Shown here: positions 55,181-63,954 of the stretch, piece by piece
Numbering within the stretch: position 1 is the stretch's first letter
How the letters are laid out: each line of letters starts with the position of its first letter
NCBI RefSeq assembly: GCF_000970205.1
Contig: NZ_CP009512.1
Coordinates: 868,001-932,000, forward strand
DNA length: 64,000 bases
From: Methanosarcina mazei S-6
GTDB lineage: Archaea > Halobacteriota > Methanosarcinia > Methanosarcinales > Methanosarcinaceae
Direction of reading: 5' to 3'
Notes under the pieces: model-generated
Seen by the model: only the letters and a program-made list of their open reading frames with translations
Told to the model about the DNA's origin: nothing
Databases searched by the model: none
Position numbers and translations under genes: made by a program

Positions 55181-56380
55181 ATTCCCTCGTTTTGACGGGC
55201 AATTAATTCATGCAAGGCAGGGTTAGCAAACAGGTGCAGTTTACTCCATTGTTACCGGAAACATGTAAACAGGCTTCCTGGCGCAACGGTTAATGCGTAA
55301 AAGCCTTCTGCGGGCTTACATAAAAATCAGTTCTCTTTCTTTTTCTACTGGTCCCAATACTTTATTTCCTACCAGCTTTTATAAACCGGATCTGGAAAGT
55401 ATATGCAGTTTTCCCTGCGGGACTGAAGGGCAAGTTCGGTGACGGTGGCAACACCATTATAGGTTTCCGGGAACGGTCTGGAGGCGGATACACTGCGGTC
55501 ATAGCCCGCGTCAAAAATAAACGATCGAATAAATAAATTCTACAGCTAGATGTTAACAAAATTCTAACTGACAGGTGGATTTCCGGTTAAATTTTCTTTG
55601 CGGCTGGTTATCCCATTAAGGATAAATTCGGGAGAGAGACAGGGCTGCAGCCTGACCTCCAGGAAATGAATGCCTCCAGTAGAATGACTCCAGCAGTCGG
55701 TGTCATCCCAGTAATTTGTTTCCTGAATCTATATTCCTCAGTATCCCTATTCTTTATTATGTTCATTTCGAACTATTTAATACCAATATATTATAAATAT
55801 CTCTAAATATATCTGTTATCTGGAAACGGATCTTTTAAAACCGTGATTCATGAGGATATGGATGCCCTGGAACCAGGATTAAGGTACTATCCTATGTTGC
55901 AGTCCGTATGTTGGAATCTGTTAAAGTCTTACTTTCAGTTATAATGTAATATATGCCTTTAATTGCTTATTTGAAGATACGGACAGAATATTTTCAGTCA
56001 GATACGCTCAATCAGATGTGTTAAATTAGATACGCTTAATCCGATGTGTTTAATCAAGATACGCTCAATCAGATCTGTTAAATCAGATACGCTCAATCAG
56101 ATGTGTTAAATTAGATACGCTTAATCCGATGTGTTAATGCAGGGATGAAGTTCCAGTAAAACTCCAGCTTATTCCTGGTTATATTCAAAATTTCCAGGCT
56201 TAAGATCATCCCGGTGTCAAGAAATAATTATGATAAAAAGAAGCCTGTAGATTGGGAAGGATTTATGTCCATTATATATATAAATAATGGAAAATAAATG
56301 CTCTAACCAGATTCCACCAGTACAGGATTTGATTTTTTCTTTTGTTGCTCAGTTTATGTTTTTGTCAGGGAGGGAGGAGT
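55181..56380. other. Long intergenic region with a gene relic and a tandem repeat
   Basis: 1.2 kb. At 55324-55536 a 70-codon frame without a start codon has a membrane-like beginning and a protein-like tail (VYAVFPAGLKGKFGDGGN, GGGYTAVIARVKNK), probably the end of a decayed gene. An about 27-bp tandem repeat lies at 55998-56139. The rest is AT-rich. Confidence 0.4.
55998..56139. repeat. About 27-bp tandem repeat, five copies
   Basis: The unit AGATACGCTCAATCAGATGT plus GTTAAAT is repeated five times with a few substitutions (CGCTTAATCCG variants alternate with CGCTCAATCAG), suggesting a duplicated dimer. Confidence 0.85.
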
Positions 56381-56740
56381 TTGAAACAGAAGCGAATTAA
56401 AAAGACAGTTAGAAAGTTCAGTGATTTAATTGAAAGAAATAAGGATAGACGAGCTTATTCTGATTATAAAGAAGGGATAAATGAAGGCCTGGAAATAGCT
56501 AAAGACACTTTTGAAGACAACGTAGAAAAGTTTCTTTCTACGTCTACAGATGAAGATCCTCAAACAAAGATACGCAGCCTTCAGGATAGATTTAACCTGA
56601 TTATAGATACGATCGTTGTTAAAGAAAAACCAAATTATTCTCAGGACCATCTGGACGGAATATACGAAGGGTTCGAAAAATCCAAAAAGATATTTGAAAA
56701 TTGTATACAGGAATACTATCATTCTGATTCGGAATCCTGA
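56381..56740 (+). CDS. Small helical protein of unknown family, paralogue of 53606-53959
   Basis: A 119-residue protein with AYSDYKEGINEGLEIAKDTFEDNVEKF and LDGIYEGFEKSKKIFEN, matching the gene at 53606 along its whole length. The TTG at 56381 sits behind GGGAGGGAGGAG and gives an N terminus collinear with the paralogue; the ATG at 56342 would add residues over the ribosome site. Both copies have kept the same start codon type and size, which suggests selection on a small unknown family. Confidence 0.68.
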   Translation: MKQKRIKKTVRKFSDLIERNKDRRAYSDYKEGINEGLEIAKDTFEDNVEKFLSTSTDEDPQTKIRSLQDRFNLIIDTIVVKEKPNYSQDHLDGIYEGFEKSKKIFENCIQEYYHSDSES

Positions 56741-57529
56741 TCTCACTTCTGCCAGCGTTCATTTCGACAAAGAAAGTTTGCCTCAATTATTTTAATCGAT
56801 AGTTCTGCTTGATCCTGATGCTGAGGAACTATCAGATAAAGCCCCCGGAAATAACCGGATTTACAACTGTTCAACAGGTTGAGGATAAGAAATCAAAAAG
56901 AGCATGTATTAATACGAAAGGCAAAGAGCATGTATTGATATAAAAGACACGTTTCTATATATTTTAATAAAACTTTTAATCTCCTGTATCCGGCAGGCGA
57001 AGTTTTATCCCTTGATCCTGAAAAAGGACGTCATACTGGCTTTGAACAGGAATTAGAAGTATCCGATTTTTTTATTCGAATTTTATCCACTCCTTTATAC
57101 GTCTCTGGTAAAGAGAAAAGGAAAAAGGTTGAAGGAAATTTAAGTAAAGTGTCCTGATCGGAACTGGCAGCGGGGGAACAAAAATAAATTGTATGCACAG
57201 AAGAATTAATTTGCAAACATATCCATAAAACGGAAGTTAAAACTCTAATTAGTCTCCAACGGATAATTATATGTACTATTTGAAAGCAAAAACAACCAGG
57301 ACAGAATAAGAGACTTATAACCATGGAAGGATGCCTTCTTCCTATTATTAATCCTAATGCATGATCCATTAGTTCGAATGCATAATCGGTTAGTTTGAAT
57401 GCATAATCCATTAGTTCAAATGCATAATCGGTTAGTTTGAATGCATAATCGGTTAGTTTGAATGCATAATCCATTAGTTCAAATGCATGATCCGCTAAAA
57501 CAGAAATTAAACTGTACTGCTGGAGGAAA
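56741..57529. other. Intergenic region
   Basis: Nearly 790 bases holding the tandem repeat at 57356-57497 and otherwise AT-rich sequence. No gene recognised. A minus-strand ORF here is a translation of the tandem repeat. Confidence 0.5.
57356..57497. repeat. 21-bp tandem repeat, six to seven copies
   Basis: The unit AATGCATAATCGGTTAGTTTG alternates with AATGCATAATCCATTAGTTCA. The two variants alternate irregularly, so the array probably grew by unequal exchange. The shared word AATCGGTTAG with the type I-D CRISPR repeat is probably chance. Confidence 0.85.
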
Positions 57530-57709
57530 ATGACGTTTTTTGGAGATTTTTATTCGAAAGCAGGCCCAATTAAGGGGTTTAAGCTTTTGTTGCCTTTCCG
57601 GATGCATAGTGCGGAAATGTGTGATCTGAATAATAAAGATAAGAGTAAGATCATGGTTATACGGAGCCCGGTTTATCTGACTGGGAGTTCCGACAAGATG
57701 GGGATGTAA
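57530..57709 (+). CDS. Small ORF (59 residues) directly upstream of the permease
   Basis: A 60-codon frame starting ATG at 57530 behind GGAGGAA, an excellent ribosome site, and ending TAA at 57707-57709, immediately before the permease ATG at 57710. The sequence (TFFGDFYSKAGPIKGFKLLL, then HSAEMCDLNNKDKSKIMVIR) has one mildly hydrophobic segment and no known family. The zero-base gap implies coupled translation. It could be a small transporter partner or a leader peptide. Confidence 0.6.
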   Translation: MTFFGDFYSKAGPIKGFKLLLPFRMHSAEMCDLNNKDKSKIMVIRSPVYLTGSSDKMGM

Positions 57710-59947
57710 ATGGCGCCAGTTGAAACAACGGAGAGGCTGGGGCGCAGCCTGGGTTTTTTCTCAACTTTTGCAATAGGCACCGGGACGATGATAGGAGCAG
57801 GCATATTTCTTCTTCCCGGAATTGCCATGGCAAACGCAGGTTCAGGAGCAATAATCTCATTCCTGCTGGGCGGGCTTATTACCATAGCCACATCCATAAG
57901 CATGGCAGAACTGGCAACAGGCATGCCTCTTGCGGGAGGCAGCTATTACTATATCAGCAGGACAATGGGAGCTGCATTCGGTGCGGTGATAGGTCTCGGC
58001 TCCTGGCTGGCACTGATATTTAAAGGCACATTTGCCCTCATAGGTCTGGCAGAATACGCTCAGATCTTTCATCCCATGCCAATATATCTGGTGGCGGCTG
58101 TTACGGGAGTGCTCCTCTTAATAATCAATTTCCGTGGGGCAAAAAGCAGTGGTTCCCTCCAGAACTTTATTGTTGTTATTTTGCTGCTAATACTGTTTGT
58201 ATTCATTGGAAAAGTGTCCTTCGAGGTCAGGCCTGAGAACCTTCTCCCGGTAGCTCCGCATGGGGTAGTATCCATATTCACCACGGCAGGTATGATTTTT
58301 ATCTCCTATCTCGGGCTGGCGGAAGCCGCTGCTGTTGCTGAAGAAGTGAAAAATCCGTCAAAGAACCTTCCCAGGGCATTTATCGCTTCAGCAGTTGTGG
58401 TAACACTTTTCTACGCAGGCATTATGGCTGTGGTTGCAGGTTTTTCAGGCCCTGAAGGGGGTGCGTCAACAGTGACCCCCCTGGCAGACATTGCAGGCTT
58501 TATTGCAGGTGATTCCGGGAAATTCTTTATTGCTTTTTCCGCCCTTCTTGCAACGCTTTCAACAGCTAATGGCGCCATACTGTCATCTTCAAGGTTCCCT
58601 TTCGCAATGAGCAGGGACGCATTGATGCCGAAATGGTTTGTCAGTATCCATAAAAAATATGAGACTCCTCATAATGCTATTCTGGTCACCGGGTCAGTAA
58701 TGGTTTTGCTCCTGTTTTTGTTTGACATAGAACAGCTGGCAAGACTTGGGGGGGCTTTCAACATTTTGATATTTATCCTGCTGAATATGGCAGTGATTAT
58801 CCTCAGGAAACGGACCCTGCCTGGCTATGAACCGACATTTCGGGACCCTTTTTTCCCTTTCACGCAGATCTTCGGGGTGGTCGGGAGTATGCTTCTGCTC
58901 CCTCTACTTGGTGGTTTGCCTTTACTTTTTTCCGTATTGATGATATTTGCCGGAGCCGGCTGGTACATGTTCTATGGAAAAGACAAAGCTATGCCTGCAT
59001 ATAACCTGTTTGACCTTCTGGAAAACAATGTAGAGAGGGTGAGCGCTGAACCGGAACCTGTTGGAAGGGTACTTGTGCCTGTTTCCAATCCCGGGCATGA
59101 AAGGGACCTCCTTAAACTGGCAGACCTTCTTGGAAATGAGATAATCTGTCTTCATGTTGTTGAGGTTCCAAGCCAGATCTCCCTTACAGTGGGTCAGGAA
59201 CTCTACCATGAGAAACAGATAGAAATAGACAGCCGTTTTCGGGATTATTTTGAGCAGTATCCTGCAAAATTCGGTAATAAAAGAGACTATATTGTTGCCT
59301 TTGACCACACAATCTCCAATTCGATTATAGAGCAGGCTGAAATAGAGAACGCTGACATAATTATAATGGGCTGGCACGATTCTAAGAGGTTCAAGTACTC
59401 TTTTGGAGACGTAACAAACGATGTTCTCCTTTCCTCGAAAAGCCAGATTGCACTTTTAAAAGGGCACCTGCCTGACAGCATCAAAAAGGTCCTTGTAGCC
59501 TATAACGGAAGAGAAAACTCCGTACACGGTCTTTCTCTGGCAAAAAAGATTGCTGAAAATACAGGGGCTTCAATAAGAATAATAAGCATTGTCAGCCCTG
59601 ATGAAGATCCGGAAAAGAAGGCAAAAATAGCTGAAGAACTTGAAGGGCTGGTTAAAAAGATCCCTTCCACACCTGCAAGCTTTAAACTTCTTGAAAGATA
59701 TTCTATCGAGGACGCAATACTTGAAGTCTCAAACGGTTACGACCTGACAATTATTGGGGATTCCAGTGAGAGATTCAAGATCTCTTTACTTGGAACACTA
59801 TCTCAGAGGATTGCCAGGCACGCGAGAAAGCCGGTAATGATAGTTAAAAAATCAAAGCCAATCTCAAAAGAAAGCCTGAATTATCTTCTGAAAAAATATG
59901 CCCGGAAAGCATATGCAAAGTTCAGGAAGGAAAAAGGCAGGGACTGA
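57710..59947 (+). CDS. APC-family permease fused to two UspA domains
   Basis: A 745-residue transporter. Residues about 10-430 are an amino acid/polyamine/organocation permease with some twelve membrane segments (GTGTMIGAGIFLLPG at the unwound substrate site of helix 1, then GSYYYISR). Residues about 450-595 and 600-730 are two universal-stress-protein domains (VGRVLVPVSNPGHERD, IIIMGWHDS; KVLVAYNGRENSVHGL, LTIIGDSSERFK, HARKPVMIVK). These cytosolic domains probably bind nucleotide and regulate transport. The substrate is unknown. It follows the 59-residue ORF without a gap. Confidence 0.9.
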   Translation: MAPVETTERLGRSLGFFSTFAIGTGTMIGAGIFLLPGIAMANAGSGAIISFLLGGLITIATSISMAELATGMPLAGGSYYYISRTMGAAFGAVIGLGSWLALIFKGTFALIGLAEYAQIFHPMPIYLVAAVTGVLLLIINFRGAKSSGSLQNFIVVILLLILFVFIGKVSFEVRPENLLPVAPHGVVSIFTTAGMIFISYLGLAEAAAVAEEVKNPSKNLPRAFIASAVVVTLFYAGIMAVVAGFSGPEGGASTVTPLADIAGFIAGDSGKFFIAFSALLATLSTANGAILSSSRFPFAMSRDALMPKWFVSIHKKYETPHNAILVTGSVMVLLLFLFDIEQLARLGGAFNILIFILLNMAVIILRKRTLPGYEPTFRDPFFPFTQIFGVVGSMLLLPLLGGLPLLFSVLMIFAGAGWYMFYGKDKAMPAYNLFDLLENNVERVSAEPEPVGRVLVPVSNPGHERDLLKLADLLGNEIICLHVVEVPSQISLTVGQELYHEKQIEIDSRFRDYFEQYPAKFGNKRDYIVAFDHTISNSIIEQAEIENADIIIMGWHDSKRFKYSFGDVTNDVLLSSKSQIALLKGHLPDSIKKVLVAYNGRENSVHGLSLAKKIAENTGASIRIISIVSPDEDPEKKAKIAEELEGLVKKIPSTPASFKLLERYSIEDAILEVSNGYDLTIIGDSSERFKISLLGTLSQRIARHARKPVMIVKKSKPISKESLNYLLKKYARKAYAKFRKEKGRD

Positions 59948-60001
59948 ACAGGCACTAATCAGGAAGATGATCGGGCTTAATTACACAGGAGACAACAGGA
60001 A

Positions 60002-60814
60002 ATGACCACCGGGTACGCAGACTCTGGAGACGGAAAGCTTTACTATGAAATCGAGGGAAAGGGCGAGGTTCTTGTGCTCATCCATGCCGGGTTTGTTGAC
60101 AGTGGCATGTGGGAAGAGCAGTGGGAGTCTTTTACCCGAAATTACAGGGTTCTTCGCTTTGATATGCGCGGGTTTGGAAAATCCGATCCTGTAACAGGAC
60201 CCGTTTCCCACCGACATGACCTGTACCACCTGCTTCAGGGCCTGGGAATTAAACATGCACATTTACTGGGCTGTTCCATGGGCGGAGAAACAGTTATTGA
60301 TTTTACGCTCGAACACCCTGAAATGGTTCTGTCTCTAACCGTTGTAAGCGGGATTCCGGGAAGTTTTGAAATGACAGGGGAGCCCCCATCTGAGATTCTG
60401 GAGATGCTTCAAGCTCTCGAAAAGGGGGATCTGGACCTTGTGAGTGACCTGCAAATCCGCCTCTGGGTTGATGGCACTTTCCGGCAGCCTGAACAGGTCA
60501 GCCCTTCAGTTCGTAAGCATGCAGCTGAAATGAACAGGGTTGCGGTTAAAAACGGCACATGGGCAATTGCCGATGCCAGCCCTCTTAACCCGCTCAGTCC
60601 ACCGGCTGCCGGGAGGCTGGATGAGATAAAAGTTCCTGTGCTTATTATTGTCGGGTCTCTTGATAATCCTGAAATCCTCAGGGCTGCTGATCTGCTTGAA
60701 AATAAAATCGAAAATGCAAAAAAAGTTATAATGCCAGATTGTGCTCATGTGCCAAATATGGAAAAACCTGAAGAATTCAACCGGAATGTACTTAATTTTC
60801 TTAGAAATTTATAA
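60002..60814 (+). CDS. Alpha/beta-hydrolase
   Basis: A 270-residue alpha/beta-hydrolase. The oxyanion strand is LVLIHAGFVDSGMW, the nucleophile elbow is LLGCSMGGETVI (serine), the acid is in IIVGSLDNPEI and the histidine is in PDCAHVPNMEKPEEF. The family contains esterases, haloperoxidase-like and C-C hydrolases; the substrate cannot be told. AGGAGACAACAGGA precedes the ATG, 54 bases after the permease stop, so the two may be co-transcribed. Confidence 0.85.
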   Translation: MTTGYADSGDGKLYYEIEGKGEVLVLIHAGFVDSGMWEEQWESFTRNYRVLRFDMRGFGKSDPVTGPVSHRHDLYHLLQGLGIKHAHLLGCSMGGETVIDFTLEHPEMVLSLTVVSGIPGSFEMTGEPPSEILEMLQALEKGDLDLVSDLQIRLWVDGTFRQPEQVSPSVRKHAAEMNRVAVKNGTWAIADASPLNPLSPPAAGRLDEIKVPVLIIVGSLDNPEILRAADLLENKIENAKKVIMPDCAHVPNMEKPEEFNRNVLNFLRNL

Positions 60815-61229
60815 GGTCATAAAACACAGAGATTTATAATAGAAAGCGGTGGATTTCTCCAGATCAACATTTTTTTAATACTTTTACAATACTTCTATAT
60901 TATTTTTATAATTTTTTATAATAATTTTTACAATACTTGTCTATTATTTATTTAATGTTTATCTAGTATTTATCTACTATTTTTATAATCTCCTAATAAT
61001 TCTTCTGTAATTTTAAAAGGTAATGGTCGTGTTTTCCTGACCATTTTGTAGTTTTCCCCTCCTGTTTTCCCTGAAAAGAATTTTAGATTCTGTATGGGAG
61101 ATATATAATTATAAGGATAATAAAAAGTTATAGACAGAAACATATAAAAATAATTAAGTCTGATTATCAGTGATTTATTTTTTTGGTATGTTGCGTAAAA
61201 GAATAAGTTTTCTCATGGGGAGGATACTA
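60815..61229. other. AT-rich intergenic region
   Basis: About 415 bases of low-complexity DNA rich in TATTTTTATAAT-like words (60870-61000). The GGGGAGG before 61230 is the ribosome site of the next gene. Nothing else found. Confidence 0.55.
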
Positions 61230-61484
61230 ATGTCTGTAAAAATAGAATGGAAAATTTTTACTGCTGAAACACAGAGTGACGGGACGTGGAAATCAAATAG
61301 CCCTAATCTTGAAGAACTGCTCAATGCCATAGCCAGTCCTGTAAAGATTAAGGGATATACCCCGGATATGGAATATTCAATGGCCCTTCTGGCAGTTAAA
61401 GGGTTACCGTACTTTAAAATCACCGAGATCAATTCAGGAAACTTAAGTATTTCCGGCATGAAAGCAGAGCAGGTCAAGGCGTGA
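61230..61484 (+). CDS. Small hypothetical protein
   Basis: An 84-residue protein (VKIEWKIFTAETQSDGTWKS, SPVKIKGYTPDMEYSMALLA, then YFKITEINSGNLSISG), predicted mixed alpha/beta. The ATG at 61230 follows GGGGAGG at a good distance; the frame is open 20 codons further upstream but that part is AT-rich. No family recognised. Confidence 0.6.
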   Translation: MSVKIEWKIFTAETQSDGTWKSNSPNLEELLNAIASPVKIKGYTPDMEYSMALLAVKGLPYFKITEINSGNLSISGMKAEQVKA

Positions 61485-61519
61485 AGGCCGATGCAATGTT
61501 TCATACCTGGGAACGTTAG

Positions 61520-61687
61520 ATTATATACGGATATGGGGGTATATCTATAGGGATACTATCCAGTATTTTCCATACTAAATGTAAATATTGTTCCTCATGT
61601 CCTCATTACGTTCCAGACAGTAAATATTGCGAAGGCCTGGACTATCCCAAGTGCGGAATCTTTTTAAAACGTAAAAGAGAAAAGTAA
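61520..61687 (+). pseudogene. Cysteine-rich mini-ORF without a normal start
   Basis: A 55-codon open stretch encoding a tail with CKYCSSCPHYVPDSKYCEGL and YPKCGIFLKRKREK: five cysteines and a basic end, like a small zinc- or cluster-binding protein. No ATG, GTG or TTG precedes the cysteines in this frame; an ATG at 61533 lies in another frame and soon stops. It is either a frameshifted gene or one with a non-standard start. Confidence 0.35.
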
Positions 61688-61817
61688 ATCTTGATATTGA
61701 ATTTAATATTCGGCCTATTGAATCTAATATTCGGCCCCCGAATTTGAAACCATTTTTGTTCTTTTAGAGAAGTTTATTTACTTCTCTTACCCATAAATTA
61801 TTTCCGGAGCTGATTTT

Positions 61818-62648
61818 GTGGCCCATAAAAAGGCTTTAACATTTATATTTCTCATTTTTTTTATATCCGTAACTTCCGGTTGTATAAACACTGGCAGCCT
61901 TAATAAGGGCCTCGTTACTGAATATTTAAATACGCAGCTTCCTGAAGATCCTGTCCGGGAAGAAAATTCCGAAACTCAGGAGAATAAGGTTGCTGAAAAA
62001 AATGAAAGTGATGAAAGTTTTACCCTCCCTGAGATTCCTGAAGTCCCGACATATATTGAAGAAGATCCAGCTTACTCTTATTCTGCAGAACGCAGGAGGA
62101 TGTCTCTGAGTTTCCAGAGAGCCATTAACTCAGATGAAGAAAGGATAAAGGAAGAAATTTTCAATATCACAGGAAAGTCTTCGGGATATAATATGGAAGA
62201 TGCATGTGCTGTGTATAACCATGTAAACAGGCAATGGAAGTACAGGTATGACAAAAATGCCGAGTTTTTCTTCAGGGCTTCACAGACTATAGACAGCGGA
62301 TATGTAGGAGACTGCGACGACTATTCCATTGTTATCTCTGCCCTTTTGAAGAATATGGGGTTTAACACAAGGGTGGTTACCACATATAACGGGTCATACG
62401 GGCATGCTTTTCCCGAAATCTATATCGGGGATGACCTTGATACTGTTTACAGAATAACGGACTATATAGCAGAAAGGTACCCTTTTGCTGAAAGCGTCTG
62501 GTATTGCGAAAGAGAACTGGACGACGGGAAGAAACAGTACTGGCTCAACTTCGACTGGAGCGGGTCAAATGGATATATGCACCCGGGAGGCGTGTATTTT
62601 GATGGGAAGAGTGTCATATATTACCCGAATGGCCTTGTAGAGTATTAA
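61818..62648 (+). CDS. Lipoprotein with a transglutaminase-like domain
   Basis: A 276-residue exported protein. The signal ends in a lipobox (SVTSGCIN), and a Glu/Asn-rich linker follows. The C-terminal half is a transglutaminase-like cysteine-protease fold with the triad cysteine in YVGDCDDYSIVISALL, histidine in GSYGHAFPEIYI and aspartate in YWLNFDWSG. In archaea such proteins probably act as peptidases or crosslinkers on the cell surface. The GTG start at 61818 follows GGAGCTGATT. No neighbour suggests a partner. Confidence 0.8.
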   Translation: MAHKKALTFIFLIFFISVTSGCINTGSLNKGLVTEYLNTQLPEDPVREENSETQENKVAEKNESDESFTLPEIPEVPTYIEEDPAYSYSAERRRMSLSFQRAINSDEERIKEEIFNITGKSSGYNMEDACAVYNHVNRQWKYRYDKNAEFFFRASQTIDSGYVGDCDDYSIVISALLKNMGFNTRVVTTYNGSYGHAFPEIYIGDDLDTVYRITDYIAERYPFAESVWYCERELDDGKKQYWLNFDWSGSNGYMHPGGVYFDGKSVIYYPNGLVEY

Positions 62649-62919
62649 CGTTTACAGGGAGGCTGTACTCCCTTTTTATGCCCGGCCCCTGTCAATACCG
62701 GCTGGTTCTGGAGTTCAGATCTATTTTATGTGCTCTTGCGTGAAGAAATTAATACTGTTTTAATCTTTTTTTCGTTATGGGTGTAAGTATTGAAACTAAA
62801 TTTTTATGATTAACTTTATATGATCATATCTCCACCCTATTTTAGTGGAGGGTATTCCGGTTCAGGGCATCAGGGGAAAGTAAAGCCTGAAGATCTGTTT
62901 GATTAAGAGGGGGATTTTT

Positions 62920-63393
62920 GTGATTGCTGATTTTAGGGAGATTATAAAGGGAGACAGGGTGAGGGCTAATACGCCTCCTGAAATTAATGAAGCAATTGAC
63001 CGTGAAATCGCTGCAAGCGTACGGTTCTATGCGGGCAAGACCGACTATGAGATTTCCAGGAGGATAGAAGAGCTTTGCAGTGAATGGGATATAGGGCGCC
63101 ATGTTGAAACTCGTGCGGCTGTGATTTCCATTGTCGGGCTGGTGCTTGGTTTTAAAAGGGGCAGAAAATGGTTTGTCCTGCCTTTAATAGCCACAACTTT
63201 CCTGCTTCTTTATGCTGTACTGGGATGGGCTCCTCCTGTACCTTTTCTCAGAAAAGCCGGTATTCGTACCAGGCAGGAAATTGATGTCGAAAAATATGCC
63301 TTGAGGGTTTTGCGCGGCGATTTCGATGATCTTTTTTACCAGGAAAACAGGACAGAAAACGCAGAGAATTTTTCTGAAATTGATGATGTTTAA
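62920..63393 (+). CDS. DUF2892-like membrane protein
   Basis: A protein of about 157 residues. A soluble N-terminal part (GDRVRANTPPEINEAIDREIAASVRFY) is followed by a DUF2892/YgaP-like region with two membrane segments (VISIVGLVLGF and FVLPLIATTFLLLYAVLGWAPPVPFLRK) and a conserved C-terminal EIDVEKYALRVLRGDF. GTG at 62920 behind GAGGGGGA is preferred over the upstream TTG at 62899. Function unknown. It is the first of a tandem paralogous pair. Confidence 0.7.
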   Translation: MIADFREIIKGDRVRANTPPEINEAIDREIAASVRFYAGKTDYEISRRIEELCSEWDIGRHVETRAAVISIVGLVLGFKRGRKWFVLPLIATTFLLLYAVLGWAPPVPFLRKAGIRTRQEIDVEKYALRVLRGDFDDLFYQENRTENAENFSEIDDV

Positions 63394-63474
63394 GGGGCAG
63401 AAACTTTAAAGATAAATTTTTGATTTTTATTAATTTTTAAATTTATCTGGAACGTATTTTTTGCCAGGGGGAAT

Positions 63475-63954
63475 ATGCCGGTGGTTGAATTTGGAGAACT
63501 TGTGAGGGGAGACAGGGTAAGAGCCAACACTCCCCGCGAAATTAATGAAGCTATCGATGCTGAAATTGCAGCAACTGTCCGTTTTTATTCGGACAGGACC
63601 GCCTACGAGATTTCTGAAAGAATTGAAGAACTTGATCATGAATGGGATATTGAACGATATATTGAAGCCAATGCAGCTATGCTTTCTTTTACTGGAGCGG
63701 TGCTTGGCTTAAAAGAGAGCAGAAAATGGTTAATCCTGCCTGTTGTGGTTTCAACTTTCCTGCTTCAACATGCCATACAGGGCTGGTGTCCTCCTGTATC
63801 TTTATTCAGACGGCTTTTTATCCGGACCAGAAAAGAAATAGAAGCTGAAAAATACGCCCTGAAAGCCCTTAGAGGAGACTTTGATGTCGTTTCCTTCCAG
63901 GAAAGTGGAAGGGACAGTGCAAAAGAAGCCGTCAGCAGCAGTGGAGGCATTTAA
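63475..63954 (+). CDS. DUF2892-like membrane protein, tandem paralogue
   Basis: A 159-residue paralogue of the gene just upstream, matching it along the full length: GDRVRANTPREINEAID, EWDIERYIEANAAMLSF, LPVVVSTFLLQHAIQGWCPPVSLFRRL and EIEAEKYALKALRGDF. ATG 63475 follows AGGGGGAA. The 80-base gap suggests a two-gene unit. The copies differ mainly at the C-terminal tail, so they may form a hetero-oligomer. Confidence 0.72.
   Translation: MPVVEFGELVRGDRVRANTPREINEAIDAEIAATVRFYSDRTAYEISERIEELDHEWDIERYIEANAAMLSFTGAVLGLKESRKWLILPVVVSTFLLQHAIQGWCPPVSLFRRLFIRTRKEIEAEKYALKALRGDFDVVSFQESGRDSAKEAVSSSGGI

Noticed and set aside
55265-55330. Possible tRNA-like fold around CCTGGCGCAACGGTTAATGC
   Set aside because: No acceptor stem or anticodon arm could be paired.
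57031-57474. Minus-strand ORF with repeated DYAFKLT units
   Set aside because: It reads through the 21-bp tandem repeat and has no ribosome site or protein features outside it.
57356-57497. Possible relation of the AATCGGTTAG tandem repeat to the type I-D CRISPR repeat
   Set aside because: Only about ten bases are shared and the period (21) does not fit repeat plus spacer.
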